A stretch of DNA of 64,000 bases from Clostridia bacterium (GTDB lineage: Bacteria > Bacillota > Clostridia > Christensenellales > CAG-138), in contig JAFYOP010000006.1 in assembly GCA_017547885.1 (NCBI GenBank), positions 1 through 64,000 of the forward strand, read 5' to 3'. A program made the translations under genes and the position numbers. This document shows, in pieces, positions 32,994 to 42,387 of this stretch. The notes below the pieces were generated by a model, which worked only from the letters and a program-made list of their open reading frames with translations, did no database searches and was not told where the DNA came from. Each line of letters opens with the position of its first letter. Positions within the stretch are counted from its first letter, which is position 1.

Positions 32994-33114
32994 AATCATA
33001 CCTCCTGAAAGGTCTAGTCACAGCATATTATATCAAATACCAATAGGTAATGAAATACCTTTTCCCTGATAAATATAAACAAACTTTGAATTATAAACAA
33101 TGAGCCAAATATGA

Positions 33115-33143
33115 TGGCGATGGTGATTTCAGCATGGTATAAT
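33115..33143 (+). promoter_or_regulatory. Candidate extended -10 promoter of the beta-propeller lipoprotein gene
   Basis: TGGTATAAT at 33135-33143 (extended -10), with weak TGGCGA 17 bp upstream, 56 bp before the start codon. Confidence 0.45.
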
Positions 33144-33198
33144 CTATTTGTACTGAAATATACGCTGGTATAAACTGCGGATTTTCGGAGGAAAAATC

Positions 33199-35055
33199 AT
33201 GAAGCGAATTTTTTGCGCTGTTTTTGCAGCCTGTATACTGTTTACTTCTGCTGCATGCAGGCCTAAGGAGGATCCCTTTAAAGGATACACTACTCAGGGC
33301 GATATTTCCGGCGGTGTGCCTCTGGATCATGCCAACGCCAGGGAAATTTCCGTATGGCAGAATGGGGACAGCACATATATTAAGCTTACCTTTAACGTGG
33401 GCAGCCGTATGAGCGGCGGCGGTGAGGAAGCTCCCGCATCCACTTCTCCCAGCTATAAGATATATCCATTGAGCTATCCTTCAAGGCTGGTGGTGGAATT
33501 TGAAGCGCTGGAATATGCCGACTATGAGCATGGCGGCTTTAGTCCGGCGGGATGTGTATTGGGAAGCTTTCTCCACAGGATAGATGGGGAGAAAAAAGCA
33601 AGCATATATTTCCAGCTTTCCGCAGATGCGGCGTTCAAGGCATTTTCCAGCGGAAATCAGCTGGAGATAGAGATAAAGCCAATGCCCAAGCCCGAGGAAA
33701 AGAAAGGCAAGGAACAGCAGCGCTTTATCGCCACGGCTGATGCATACAGAGATTTATGCGGCGGCAGGATAGCGGACATACCAATGACCCCCAGCCTTGA
33801 CGATTCACTGCAGAATGTATTATTGGTATCCGGGGTAATGGATTCCGACATAACCGCTGAGCTGTTTATAAACGATACCGTGGCAAAGTACCCCAACGCT
33901 GTGCGTGAGGAATGGATGGTGCAGCCCATAGAATATGGAGGCCGTCCCCTGTATGATGCGTCCCTCGGCTACATGGCAGCCTATTCCGAAAACGTGGCCC
34001 GCATAGAGGAAGGCACAGCTTCAGCGCATGTATTAATACCCGATGGCTGGTATGTTACGGATCTGCCAAAACGCTCCGGAGGCGGCGCGCTTTATTCCCG
34101 ACGTACCGTGATAAGCGATATGTCTTCCGAATATGACTGCGAAATGCTTTGGGTAATGAAGGCAGACGGCAGTTCCGAAGCCTTTTTGGATTATGAATTC
34201 CAAACCGTGGAAAGCGCGGCGTTTTCCCCTGACGGGCGAAGGCTTGCGGTTCTGGAAAGGGCAGCGGAGGCTACGAATTTATACATATTCGATGTGGAGA
34301 CCGAGGAACTCAGCGCGAACCTTACGGATATGGGCTTTGGCGACATGGTCAGCGCATATACCTGGGATGACCTGGGAACCACACTTTACGCCGTCAGCGG
34401 AACCGATATGATGCTGGTACATCAATATGACTTTAACGTTCCGGTAGAAAACAAGCGCCATGGCGTGGTTGAAAAAAACGGTGCAGATGAAGGATGCATT
34501 GCCTATTGCGGCGGCAATGTATACTTTGTGCAGGGTGACATGGATAAGGGCGATGTAATATATCGCGTAAAGTGCGACGGCGGAGTGCGCAAGTCCTTTA
34601 CCGAGGGCAGTACCTTTGAGCTTTCCCCGGATAATAAATACATGGCGATAAACGCTGAGAGCGGAATATCCGCGGCCAGCACCGCATCTGCCAAGTTCCG
34701 CCTGTACGATATGCAGACCGGGGAAAACATTACCGTAACGAATGAATTTGGCCCCCAGTCCTTTATATGGTCCAAGGATGGCACAAAGCTTTATTATTTT
34801 GAAAATCGTCTCTCCGGCGAGGGTGGAGAAAGTTCCCAAGGAGACACGCAGACTCAACAGGACAGTTATCCTTATACCCTGTGGATGTATGACGTTGCCA
34901 CGGGAAAAAACAGCATGATAGGCGATTTTCCCACCACGTCCATTTACCCTGGGGAAACCGCAGGCAGCATATATATGACGTACAGCGACTCCGACACCAT
35001 GGGTGAAAGGGTAAAGGCCACGTACCAAATAGATATCGACGTTACGGGTAGGTAA
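33199..35055 (+). CDS. Predicted lipoprotein with TolB/beta-propeller-like repeats
   Basis: 618 residues. Type II signal peptide with lipidation at Cys20 or close to it (TSAAC). The N-terminal ~170 residues resemble AMIN-like beta-sandwich features (LVVEFEALEY, ANAREISVWQ). The second half carries repeats of the type AAFSPDGRRLAVLERA and SFIWSKDGTKLYYFEN, typical of WD40/TolB-like propeller blades. No catalytic triad is seen. Predicted to be surface bound; role unknown. GGAGGAAAAATC ribosome binding site. Confidence 0.75.
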   Translation: MKRIFCAVFAACILFTSAACRPKEDPFKGYTTQGDISGGVPLDHANAREISVWQNGDSTYIKLTFNVGSRMSGGGEEAPASTSPSYKIYPLSYPSRLVVEFEALEYADYEHGGFSPAGCVLGSFLHRIDGEKKASIYFQLSADAAFKAFSSGNQLEIEIKPMPKPEEKKGKEQQRFIATADAYRDLCGGRIADIPMTPSLDDSLQNVLLVSGVMDSDITAELFINDTVAKYPNAVREEWMVQPIEYGGRPLYDASLGYMAAYSENVARIEEGTASAHVLIPDGWYVTDLPKRSGGGALYSRRTVISDMSSEYDCEMLWVMKADGSSEAFLDYEFQTVESAAFSPDGRRLAVLERAAEATNLYIFDVETEELSANLTDMGFGDMVSAYTWDDLGTTLYAVSGTDMMLVHQYDFNVPVENKRHGVVEKNGADEGCIAYCGGNVYFVQGDMDKGDVIYRVKCDGGVRKSFTEGSTFELSPDNKYMAINAESGISAASTASAKFRLYDMQTGENITVTNEFGPQSFIWSKDGTKLYYFENRLSGEGGESSQGDTQTQQDSYPYTLWMYDVATGKNSMIGDFPTTSIYPGETAGSIYMTYSDSDTMGERVKATYQIDIDVTGR

Positions 35056-35111
35056 GGCAAAATAGTGGACATAATACAGCACTATGGTGTAAAATGACAA
35101 AAAATATTAAA

Positions 35112-35236
35112 CGCAGAGTAGGATGCCGTGCGCGGCGGGGCTTTGCCCCCACAGTGCTGACCGGACGGGGAGTTGCCGGCCAGACGAATAGCGTAAAAAA
35201 AGCGCTTGCGGTACGGCTTCCGCATCCCGCTGCTGC
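35112..35236 (+). ncRNA. Tetrahydrofolate riboswitch (THF-I)
   Basis: The leader of folT begins with AGAGTAGGATGCCGT and closes with ACGGCTTCCGCATCCCGC, giving the THF-type P1/P2 pairing (GCAG/CTGC, GCCGT/ACGGC), with the conserved loop CCGGACGGGGAGTTGCCGG between. ACGAA and GCGGTACGG lie at the expected places. An extra hairpin GGGGC-TTT-GCCCC sits between P2 and the next stem, which lengthens the element to ~120 nt. Known THF riboswitches sit before folT in Firmicutes and reduce expression with folate. Confidence 0.88.
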
Positions 35237-35305
35237 ATAACCAAGAGGACGCCGCCTCTTCTTATGTGGTATTATGGGACGCTGTGTAAAGAAAGGTGGA
35301 TTTTC

Positions 35306-35842
35306 ATGGAAAACAACAACCGTCTTAACATCAGCGCCGGTACCAGAAAACTTGTGTACTGCGCATTGCTCACCGCCCTTGGCGTGGTTCTGGGAGGTAT
35401 GCTGAGCATACCCGCCATGCCGCTGGGCTCCTATACGCTGAAAATAGGCTTTGGCGTGCTGCCGGTAATAATTGCGGCTGTGCTTTACGGCCCTGTGTAC
35501 GGGGGCGTGGTGGGCGGCCTGACAGATCTTATTCAGGCGCTGATATTCCCCAAAGGGCCCTATATGCCTTGGTTTACCGTCATAGGTGCCCTGTTCGGCA
35601 TCATTCCCGGGCTGTTTTTTAGGTCGGGGCAGCCTGTCACATGGAAGCGGCTGTTTGCCGCAATATTTACCGGACAGACGATATGCAGCGTTGTACTTAA
35701 TACGCTGCTGCTTATGTGGCTGTACGGCTCACCGTATCATATCGTCTACGCAAGGATAATAAACCAGGCGGTAATGATCCCGCTGTATACCGTAATGGTT
35801 TACTGGCTGATAAAGGCCCTTAAGCGGGGCGGTGTAATATAA
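35306..35842 (+). CDS. folT: Folate ECF transporter substrate-binding component FolT
   Basis: 178 residues with six hydrophobic segments and the S-component pattern TRKLVYCALLTALGVVLGG (the N-terminal S-component helix). Riboswitch context points to folate; on sequence alone it could be another ECF S component (pyrimidine or riboflavin). Works with a shared EcfAA'T module, not in this window. ATG 35306 follows AAAGGTGGA. It is in a folate-linked neighbourhood only by its leader. Confidence 0.87.
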   Translation: MENNNRLNISAGTRKLVYCALLTALGVVLGGMLSIPAMPLGSYTLKIGFGVLPVIIAAVLYGPVYGGVVGGLTDLIQALIFPKGPYMPWFTVIGALFGIIPGLFFRSGQPVTWKRLFAAIFTGQTICSVVLNTLLLMWLYGSPYHIVYARIINQAVMIPLYTVMVYWLIKALKRGGVI

Positions 35843-35898
35843 GTCATAAAAACTGTGCATACTTTTCCGTATATACCAAAATGCGGAGGAAGATGCAT

Positions 35899-36111
35899 AT
35901 GCTGTTTATGAGAAATAAAGAAAATCAACAGGATCAAAGGGCCGAACAGGTGATCAAAGCCATGGAGCAATGGCAGGAGGCCAGACGGTACTTTGAAAGC
36001 GTAAGCGATACAGACCTTGTGGATTACGCCATATACGAGGCGGAGGCCGCACGGCGAAAATACATGCTGCTTTTAAAGCGATATGCTCAGGAGCGGCAGC
36101 AGACGGAGTAA
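35899..36111 (+). CDS. DUF2508 family protein (YaaL-like)
   Basis: 70 residues, charged, helical, with ME(Q)WQEARRYFE and DYAIYEAEAARRKYM that characterise DUF2508/YaaL. The family is usually beside recR and bofA in Bacillus; here it precedes bofA by 10 bp but recR is missing. ATG 35899 is best placed behind GCGGAGGA (spacing 8); an ATG at 35893 is too near. Function unknown. Confidence 0.82.
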   Translation: MLFMRNKENQQDQRAEQVIKAMEQWQEARRYFESVSDTDLVDYAIYEAEAARRKYMLLLKRYAQERQQTE

Positions 36112-36120
36112 AAGAAAACC

Positions 36121-36375
36121 ATGACCATGCTTGTGATGTTCGGTATAGGACTGCTGATATTGTGGATACTGTTCAAGGTATTCCGCTGGCCTCTGAAGGT
36201 TTTGGGCAAGCTGATTCTCAATGCCGTAATGGGGGCGATAACTCTTATCCTTATCAACATCGTAGGCGGGTTCTTTGGGTTTACTCTGCCTATAACCGCA
36301 TTCACCTCACTGATAGTGGGGCTGTTGGGCGTACCCGGCGTAGCCATAATAGCCGCATGGGTATTTCTGCTGTAA
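36121..36375 (+). CDS. bofA: Pro-sigma-K processing inhibitor BofA family protein
   Basis: 84 residues, two to three membrane helices, with the BofA motif LINIVGGFFGFTLPITAFTS and GVPGVAIIA. In Bacillus, BofA anchors SpoIVFB and blocks pro-sigma-K cleavage in the mother cell. Its presence beside DUF2508 suggests a sporulating ancestry, though BofA homologues also occur in Clostridia without sigma-K processing. Starts 10 bp after the DUF2508 stop. Confidence 0.87.
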   Translation: MTMLVMFGIGLLILWILFKVFRWPLKVLGKLILNAVMGAITLILINIVGGFFGFTLPITAFTSLIVGLLGVPGVAIIAAWVFLL

Positions 36376-36390
36376 ACTAATACATTAAAG

Positions 36391-36419
36391 GCTCCCGAGT
36401 TTCATACGGGGGTCTTTTT
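36391..36419 (+). terminator. Terminator after bofA
   Basis: 7-bp stem GCTCCCG / CGGGGGT (two G-T pairs) with loop of nine, then CTTTTTG. Confidence 0.7.
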
Positions 36420-36438
36420 GTGAAAGGAAGTGCAAAAT

Positions 36439-37164
36439 ATGTCGGATATTATAAGGCTTAAAGACATGATAGCATCCTCCGGCCGCATAGTTTTCTTTGG
36501 CGGGGCGGGGGTAAGCACAGAGTCCGGCATACCGGATTTCCGAAGTGAAAACGGCATATATGATGCTATACGCCGCTTTGGCGAAAGGCCGGAGACCCTT
36601 CTGAGCCACAGCTTTTTTATGAATAACACAAAGCGGTTTTACGAGTATTACAGGAGCGCGCTGCTGGTTACGGACGTGAGGCCGAATGCTGCCCACGAAG
36701 CCCTTGCGGCGCTGGAAAAACAGGGCAGGCTTACCGCTGTTGTTACGCAAAACATAGACGGACTCCATACCAAAGCAGGCAGCAAAAACGTATATGAGCT
36801 GCACGGCAGTATATACAGGAATTACTGCATGGACTGCGGCAAAGCTTATTCCGCTGAGGAAATAATGGACATGGACACCGTGCCCCGCTGCAGCTGCGGA
36901 GGCATTATAAAGCCTGACGTGGTGCTGTATGAGGAAGGGCTGGACAATGGTACCATACACGGAGCGGTGACCCACATAATGCGGGCGGATATGCTGATAA
37001 TCGGTGGTACATCATTGGCCGTCTATCCTGCAGCAGGGCTCATAGACTATTACAGAGGAGATAAGCTGGTGCTTATCAACAAGAGCGAAACGCCCCGCGA
37101 TTCTCTGGCAGATCTCGTGATACACGATGCCATAGGCAAGGTGCTGAAGGAAGCGGTATTATAA
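36439..37164 (+). CDS. cobB: NAD-dependent protein deacylase, sirtuin (Sir2/CobB)
   Basis: 241 residues. Class U/III sirtuin pattern: GAGVSTESGIPDFRS (NAD site), the catalytic motif TQNIDGLHTKAG and HGSIYRNYCMDCG; four Cys (CMDC...CSCGG) bind zinc. GTSLAVYPAAGLIDY closes the NAD pocket. Removes acyl groups from lysine and makes nicotinamide and O-acyl-ADP-ribose. ATG 36439 is behind AAAGGAAG; the CDF gene follows 22 bp later. Confidence 0.93.
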   Translation: MSDIIRLKDMIASSGRIVFFGGAGVSTESGIPDFRSENGIYDAIRRFGERPETLLSHSFFMNNTKRFYEYYRSALLVTDVRPNAAHEALAALEKQGRLTAVVTQNIDGLHTKAGSKNVYELHGSIYRNYCMDCGKAYSAEEIMDMDTVPRCSCGGIIKPDVVLYEEGLDNGTIHGAVTHIMRADMLIIGGTSLAVYPAAGLIDYYRGDKLVLINKSETPRDSLADLVIHDAIGKVLKEAVL

Positions 37165-37186
37165 TTTAGTTGGGGAGTAATATAAA

Positions 37187-38371
37187 ATGACAGGCTGGCT
37201 TATTCGCCGATTTGTAAAGGATAACGAAAATACCCAAAACAGGGCAGTGCGAGAGGCATACGGCATACTTGCGGGAGTGGTGGGCATAGCGGCAAATATG
37301 CTGCTGTGCGCAGCTAAGTTTTTGATCGGCATGATAACCGGCAGTATAGCCGTACAGGCGGATGCGGTTAACAACCTTGCGGATATAGGCTCAAACCTTA
37401 TGACACTGCTTAGCGCCCGCCTTGCGGGAAGGCCTGCAGATAAAGAACATCCCTACGGTCATGCCCGCATGGAGTACATTGCTGCGCTGATAATAGCCTT
37501 CCTTATACTTATGGTGGGCTTTGAGCTGGGCAAGGAATCATTTGCTAAGATAATTCATCCCCAAAAGGTTGAGTTCACCGTTGCAACTATGCTGGCCCTT
37601 GCTGCGTCCATACTGGTTAAGCTGTGGATGGGCATGTTTACAGCCAACATCGGCAGGCGCATAGATTCCGCCACCATGAGCGCTGCCACCGCAGACAGCC
37701 TTATGGACTGCATAAGCACCGGTGCTATTCTTGTTTCCTCGATCCTTGCGTACTTCTTTGGAGTAAATCTGGACGGATACATTGGCCTTGCGGTTGCGGC
37801 GTTTGTATTGTATTCCGGTATTAAGCTGGTAAAGGAAACCATAAGCCCTCTTATGGGCGAGGCCCCTGCGCCGGAATTTGTAAAGGAGCTTGCAGACAGA
37901 ATATCCGCATATGATGGGGTGATCGATACCCATGATATACTCATCCACAGCTACGGCCCCGGAAATATAATAGCCACGGCCCACGCAGAGGTGGATGCCA
38001 AGGGGGATGTCCTTGAACTTCATGAGCTTATAGATAGGATAGAGCTGGAGGTGGGCAGGGAGATGGGCATGCTGCTTACCATTCACATGGATCCTGTTGA
38101 GCTGGATAATCCCAATGTGCAGCGGGCAAAGGATATTATAAGCAATATTGTATCCCAGCTGCCTGTAAAGACGGTGTTCCATGATTTTCGCATGGTGCCG
38201 GGGGAAAAGCGCAATAATCTTATATTTGACTTGGTGGTTCCGCTGGAAATCGGAGAAGCCAAGGAGCATGAAATTATGGATACCATATGCTCAAAAGCAA
38301 AAGAGGCTGACCCTACATACGCCTGTGTTATCCAGATAGACCATGATTTCAGCGGCCTTATACAGCCGTAA
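37187..38371 (+). CDS. Cation diffusion facilitator (CDF) family transporter
   Basis: 394 residues. Six membrane helices (about 20-220) with the metal-binding HxxxD/DxxxD motifs: ADAVNNLADIGS, GHARMEY and ATADSLMDCIS; then a cytoplasmic dimerisation domain (about 225-390). Expels Mn, Fe or Zn in exchange for protons; the metal is not determined. The DxxxD at both sites would favour manganese rather than zinc, as inference. Its long C-terminal domain is longer than usual, with extra HDF-rich residues. Confidence 0.9.
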   Translation: MTGWLIRRFVKDNENTQNRAVREAYGILAGVVGIAANMLLCAAKFLIGMITGSIAVQADAVNNLADIGSNLMTLLSARLAGRPADKEHPYGHARMEYIAALIIAFLILMVGFELGKESFAKIIHPQKVEFTVATMLALAASILVKLWMGMFTANIGRRIDSATMSAATADSLMDCISTGAILVSSILAYFFGVNLDGYIGLAVAAFVLYSGIKLVKETISPLMGEAPAPEFVKELADRISAYDGVIDTHDILIHSYGPGNIIATAHAEVDAKGDVLELHELIDRIELEVGREMGMLLTIHMDPVELDNPNVQRAKDIISNIVSQLPVKTVFHDFRMVPGEKRNNLIFDLVVPLEIGEAKEHEIMDTICSKAKEADPTYACVIQIDHDFSGLIQP

Positions 38372-38407
38372 ATATAATCAAATTCATTTATAAAGGAAGC
38401 AGATAAC

Positions 38408-39664
38408 ATGAAAGCTGTAACCGCTATTTTGCTGGCTGCCGGAGACGGCAAGCGAATGGTATCCCGCAGGCAGAAAGTAATGCACAATTTGTGCGGCAGG
38501 CCTGTGATAGGCTGGGTCATGCGCAGCGTTCAGCGCAATATTGCAGAGCGTCCCATTACTGTACTGGGCTTTGACGGTGAATCCGTAAAGGAATACTTTG
38601 GCAAGGATTCCGGCTACGTTTATCAGAATCCCGGAGATTCCACTGCAGAGGCTCTTAGGGCAGGTCTTTCCGCTGTGTCTGCGGAGGATGGCTATGTGCT
38701 GGTAATAGCGGGAAACCTTCCGCTGATATCCGATGGTACGGTATCAGCGCTGGTATCCGCAGCCCGCAAGGGTTCTGCATCACGCCTGATATGTCTTTCC
38801 GAGGATGTTACCCTTATAGTTGCGGCGTATTGCTTTGAGTTGAAGGCAATACGTGCCTGTCTTGAGGATAAGCTGGAAACCATAGAGCAGTGCGTGGGTA
38901 AGCTCCGTAAGGACGGACGCATGGTGGTGGACGTATACGCTCCCGAGATAGAGGGCATAGAGGTGGATACCCGTGAGGACCTTTGGTGCTGCTCCGAGAT
39001 AATGCGCAGGGTAATAAACGCAGGCCATATGAGCAGGGGGGTTACCTTTATAGATCCCAATACTGCTTATATTGATGCAGACGTAAAGATAGGCATGGAC
39101 ACTGTTATCCATCCCAACGTAGAGCTGCTGGGCAATACCGTAATAGGCGAGGATTGTACCATTTACAGCGGCTGCCGCATAGAAAACAGCAAGATAGGCA
39201 GCGGATGCATACTGGATGCGGTGGTGTCCATAGACGCTCAGGTAGAGGATGGGGCAAAGGTAGGTCCCTTTGTGCGGCTCAGACCTGACAGCCACATCGG
39301 CGCAGGCTGCAAGATAGGTAACTTTGTAGAGGTTAAGAACTCTGCCATAGGAGAAAAAACCTCCATAGCTCACCTTACCTATGTGGGCGATGCGGATGTG
39401 GGCTCTAAGGTAAATATGGGCTGCGGCACGGTATTTGTAAATTACGATGGCTTCAAGAAGCACCGTACCACCGTTGGCAATAACGTATTCCTGGGATGCC
39501 AGACCGCTCTTGTGGCTCCTGTGAAGGTAGGAGATGACGTATATACCGGCGCAGGTTCCGTAATAACCGAAGACATACCCGACGGCGCACTTGCCATGGC
39601 CCGCTGCCGCCAGCAGAACAAAGAGGGCTGGGTAGAGAAGTACAGGGAAAAGAAGCGCAGGTAG
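38408..39664 (+). CDS. glmU: GlmU-like protein with intact acetyltransferase and decayed uridylyltransferase half
   Basis: 418 residues; usual GlmU is about 455. The N-terminal nucleotidyltransferase domain keeps LAAGDGKRM and Lys23 but the Mg-binding Asp of GDVPL is Asn103 (GNLPLI), the GTGHA motif is replaced with DSTAEAL, and the second Mg ligand Asn is not conserved (VDTREDL). The C-terminal left-handed beta-helix is intact: RLRP, NYDG and the catalytic His322 in IAHLTYVGD. So it probably still acetylates glucosamine-1-phosphate but uridylyl transfer is doubtful. Possibly a second GlmU-type enzyme exists elsewhere. Confidence 0.85.
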   Translation: MKAVTAILLAAGDGKRMVSRRQKVMHNLCGRPVIGWVMRSVQRNIAERPITVLGFDGESVKEYFGKDSGYVYQNPGDSTAEALRAGLSAVSAEDGYVLVIAGNLPLISDGTVSALVSAARKGSASRLICLSEDVTLIVAAYCFELKAIRACLEDKLETIEQCVGKLRKDGRMVVDVYAPEIEGIEVDTREDLWCCSEIMRRVINAGHMSRGVTFIDPNTAYIDADVKIGMDTVIHPNVELLGNTVIGEDCTIYSGCRIENSKIGSGCILDAVVSIDAQVEDGAKVGPFVRLRPDSHIGAGCKIGNFVEVKNSAIGEKTSIAHLTYVGDADVGSKVNMGCGTVFVNYDGFKKHRTTVGNNVFLGCQTALVAPVKVGDDVYTGAGSVITEDIPDGALAMARCRQQNKEGWVEKYREKKRR

Positions 39665-39786
39665 CGCATACTGCCAAAATGGCATAAAAAGCCGTAAAAA
39701 CAAATATTCCCTTGACAGAATATCGGTTTTTATGATTTTATACTGGATGGAATAAAACAAAAATCACAAGATACAGGAGATTAAAC

Positions 39787-40290
<504 letters not shown>

Positions 40291-40300
40291 TTGCATATAT

Positions 40301-40330
40301 AAAATGGCGTTCCCTTCGGAGCGCCATTTT
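40301..40330. terminator. Terminator after the SEC-C gene
   Basis: Stem AAAATGGCG-TTCC / GGA-GCGCCATTTT around CTTC with an A/T tract on both sides. Confidence 0.8.
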
Positions 40331-40358
40331 GAACTTTTGGAAACAACCTAAAGTTAAT

Positions 40359-40387
40359 ATATGAATTTAACATATGTGTGGTATAAT
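40359..40387 (+). promoter_or_regulatory. Candidate extended -10 promoter of the beta-CASP nuclease gene
   Basis: TGGTATAAT at 40379-40387, no clear -35; 64 bp before the start. Confidence 0.4.
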
Positions 40388-40450
40388 ATATAATGACGAG
40401 CCACAATATACATGTCTTTTCAATATTTTCTATACGGAGGCAGCAATATT

Positions 40451-42061
40451 ATGAAGCTTAGATTTTGCGGTGCGGCAAAGGCTGTAACCGGTTCCTGCCA
40501 TATGATCACATTCGATGGCGGCAGCATACTTGTGGACTGCGGCATGAGGCAGGGCGCAGATGCAAAGAGCGAATACGGCGAGGGTGATTTTCCCTTTGTG
40601 CCGGGTGATATAAAAGCTCTGCTGCTTACCCATGCTCACATAGATCATACCGGTCTTGTACCTCTGCTGGTAAAGCGTGGATTTAAGGGCCCCATAGTAT
40701 CTACAGAAGCAACATCAAAGCTCTGCGGCATAATGCTGCCTGACAGCGCCCATATACAGGAGCAGGATGCCGAATATCAGAACCGCAAGAACGAGCGGGC
40801 GGGCAAGCCCCTTGTGGAGCCCTTGTATACCTCACAGGATGTGGAAAATACCCTTAAGCAGTTTAAGCCTACAGTATATGGCAAGATAGTGGACATATGC
40901 CCGGGCGTAAAGGCCAGGTTCACCGATGTGGGCCACCTGCTTGGTTCCTCTGCCATAGAAATATGGGTGACTGAGGGCGGCAAAACCACCCGCTTTGTAT
41001 TCTCCGGCGATATCGGCCGTGACGACAGGCCTATAATAAAGGATCCCGAAAGCCCTGAGGCCGCAGATTATCTCATCATGGAAAGCACCTATGGCGACAG
41101 GGTGCATGAGGTGTCCACGGATGAAGAAAAAGAAGCTGAGTTTGCCCGTGTGCTGAAAAACGGTATTGCCCGGGGCGGCAATATAGTTATCCCCGCCTTT
41201 GCGGTGGGCCGTACACAGGAGCTGCTGTATTATATCAAGCGTATGCTTGTGAATAATACCGTCCCCGGCCTTGAAAAGGTTCCGGTATACATCGACAGTC
41301 CCCTTGGCATAAAGGCAACCCGTGTATACGCTGCCTGCGGAGCAGAGTGCTATGACGATGAAACAAAAGCCCTTGCACGAAGCGGCGACCTTTTCGAGTT
41401 TGATACGCTCAAGGTGGCGGAAACTGCTGACGAGAGCAAGCTCATCAACGATGCCAAGGGCTGCAATATCATAATCTCCGCATCCGGCATGTGCGATGCG
41501 GGCCGTATACGCCATCACCTGAAGAATAACCTGTTCAAGGCCACCACTACGGTAATATTTGCGGGCTATCAGGCTGTGGGTACGATTGGCCGCATGCTGA
41601 CAGACGGCGCCAAGAAGATAAAGATACTGGGCGTTCCCGTTATGGTAAACGCCGATATTCAGCGTATACAGGGCTTCTCAGGCCATGCCGACCAGAGGGA
41701 ACTGCTCAATTGGGTAGAGGAAATAGACAAAAAGCCCGCCAAGGTATTCCTTGTCCACGGCGAAGAAAGCGCCATCTATGCCCTGCAGGATAAGCTTGAA
41801 GAGCGGGGCTACGATGTGACAGTTCCCAGCATGTTTGAGGAGTTTGATCTTGAGAGCGGCGAGGTATACGCAACCGAAACAAGGCTTGTAAAGTCTGCCG
41901 CAGGAAAGGCCGTAAAGCCTTCCAAGGCATCCAACATAAAGGCGGAGCTGAAGCGGCTGATGGTCGCGCTGATAGATGCCGTATCCGACAGCGCAAAGGT
42001 CGCGGACCTTGCGGACAATGTGAGCGAGCTTGCGGATCAGCTGGAGCAGCGGCTTAAGTAA
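40451..42061 (+). CDS. MBL-fold beta-CASP nuclease (KHless CPSF/RNase J-like)
   Basis: 536 residues. N-terminal metallo-beta-lactamase core with HxHxDH as THAHIDH (about 60-76) and VGHLLGSS; beta-CASP motifs MESTYGDR, AVGRTQEL, SGMCDAGRIRHHL and the C-terminal RMMBL GFSGHADQREL and LVHGEES. This is the YSH1/CPSF-type mRNA nuclease group, and this class in bacteria is usually a metal-dependent RNA exonuclease or endonuclease. A basic tail of ~80 residues follows the RMMBL core. ATG 40451 follows TACGGAGGCAGC. Confidence 0.9.
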   Translation: MKLRFCGAAKAVTGSCHMITFDGGSILVDCGMRQGADAKSEYGEGDFPFVPGDIKALLLTHAHIDHTGLVPLLVKRGFKGPIVSTEATSKLCGIMLPDSAHIQEQDAEYQNRKNERAGKPLVEPLYTSQDVENTLKQFKPTVYGKIVDICPGVKARFTDVGHLLGSSAIEIWVTEGGKTTRFVFSGDIGRDDRPIIKDPESPEAADYLIMESTYGDRVHEVSTDEEKEAEFARVLKNGIARGGNIVIPAFAVGRTQELLYYIKRMLVNNTVPGLEKVPVYIDSPLGIKATRVYAACGAECYDDETKALARSGDLFEFDTLKVAETADESKLINDAKGCNIIISASGMCDAGRIRHHLKNNLFKATTTVIFAGYQAVGTIGRMLTDGAKKIKILGVPVMVNADIQRIQGFSGHADQRELLNWVEEIDKKPAKVFLVHGEESAIYALQDKLEERGYDVTVPSMFEEFDLESGEVYATETRLVKSAAGKAVKPSKASNIKAELKRLMVALIDAVSDSAKVADLADNVSELADQLEQRLK

Positions 42062-42078
42062 TAATTATAAATTAGCCA

Positions 42079-42107
42079 TTGAACAGTTTGGTTTAATGTG
42101 CTAAAAT
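42079..42107 (+). promoter_or_regulatory. Sigma-A promoter of the pheST T-box leader
   Basis: TTGAAC at 42079-42084, 17-bp spacer, TAAAAT at 42102-42107, just before the T-box transcript. Confidence 0.7.
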
Positions 42108-42122
42108 ATATCGAAATTGAAA

Positions 42123-42367
42123 TTATGGCTATGATGGAGAAAAGTGGGCTGTATCCCATTGCAGAGAGAGCCGCACCTGCTGCAAGCGGCTTATGGGAAA
42201 ATCCTGCACAAGTTCGCTCCTGAGCCGCCCCGGTGAAGCCCGTGATATTTGGGTGTGTAGTTGGGGCCGGGTAAGCCCGATACAGCGATAAAGGCCCTGT
42301 GATGGCAGGGTGAATTAGGGTGGTACCACGAATGCGCCTTCGTCCCTTAGGACGAGGCGCAATTTTA
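42123..42367 (+). ncRNA. T-box leader, Phe specific
   Basis: The hallmark AGGGTGGTACCACG (T-box) is at 42317-42330 and a terminator (GCGCC-TTCGTC / GGACGA-GGCGC, 42334-42360, then AATTTTA) follows. Stem I holds AGAGAG and the specifier TTC at 42213-42215 (AAGTTCGCTCC), matching Phe. Uncharged tRNA-Phe would pair with TTC and TGG and open the terminator. The 326-bp gap 42062-42387 is filled with this leader and its promoter. Confidence 0.95.
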
Positions 42368-42387
42368 TTTTGGAGGATTTTAAAACC

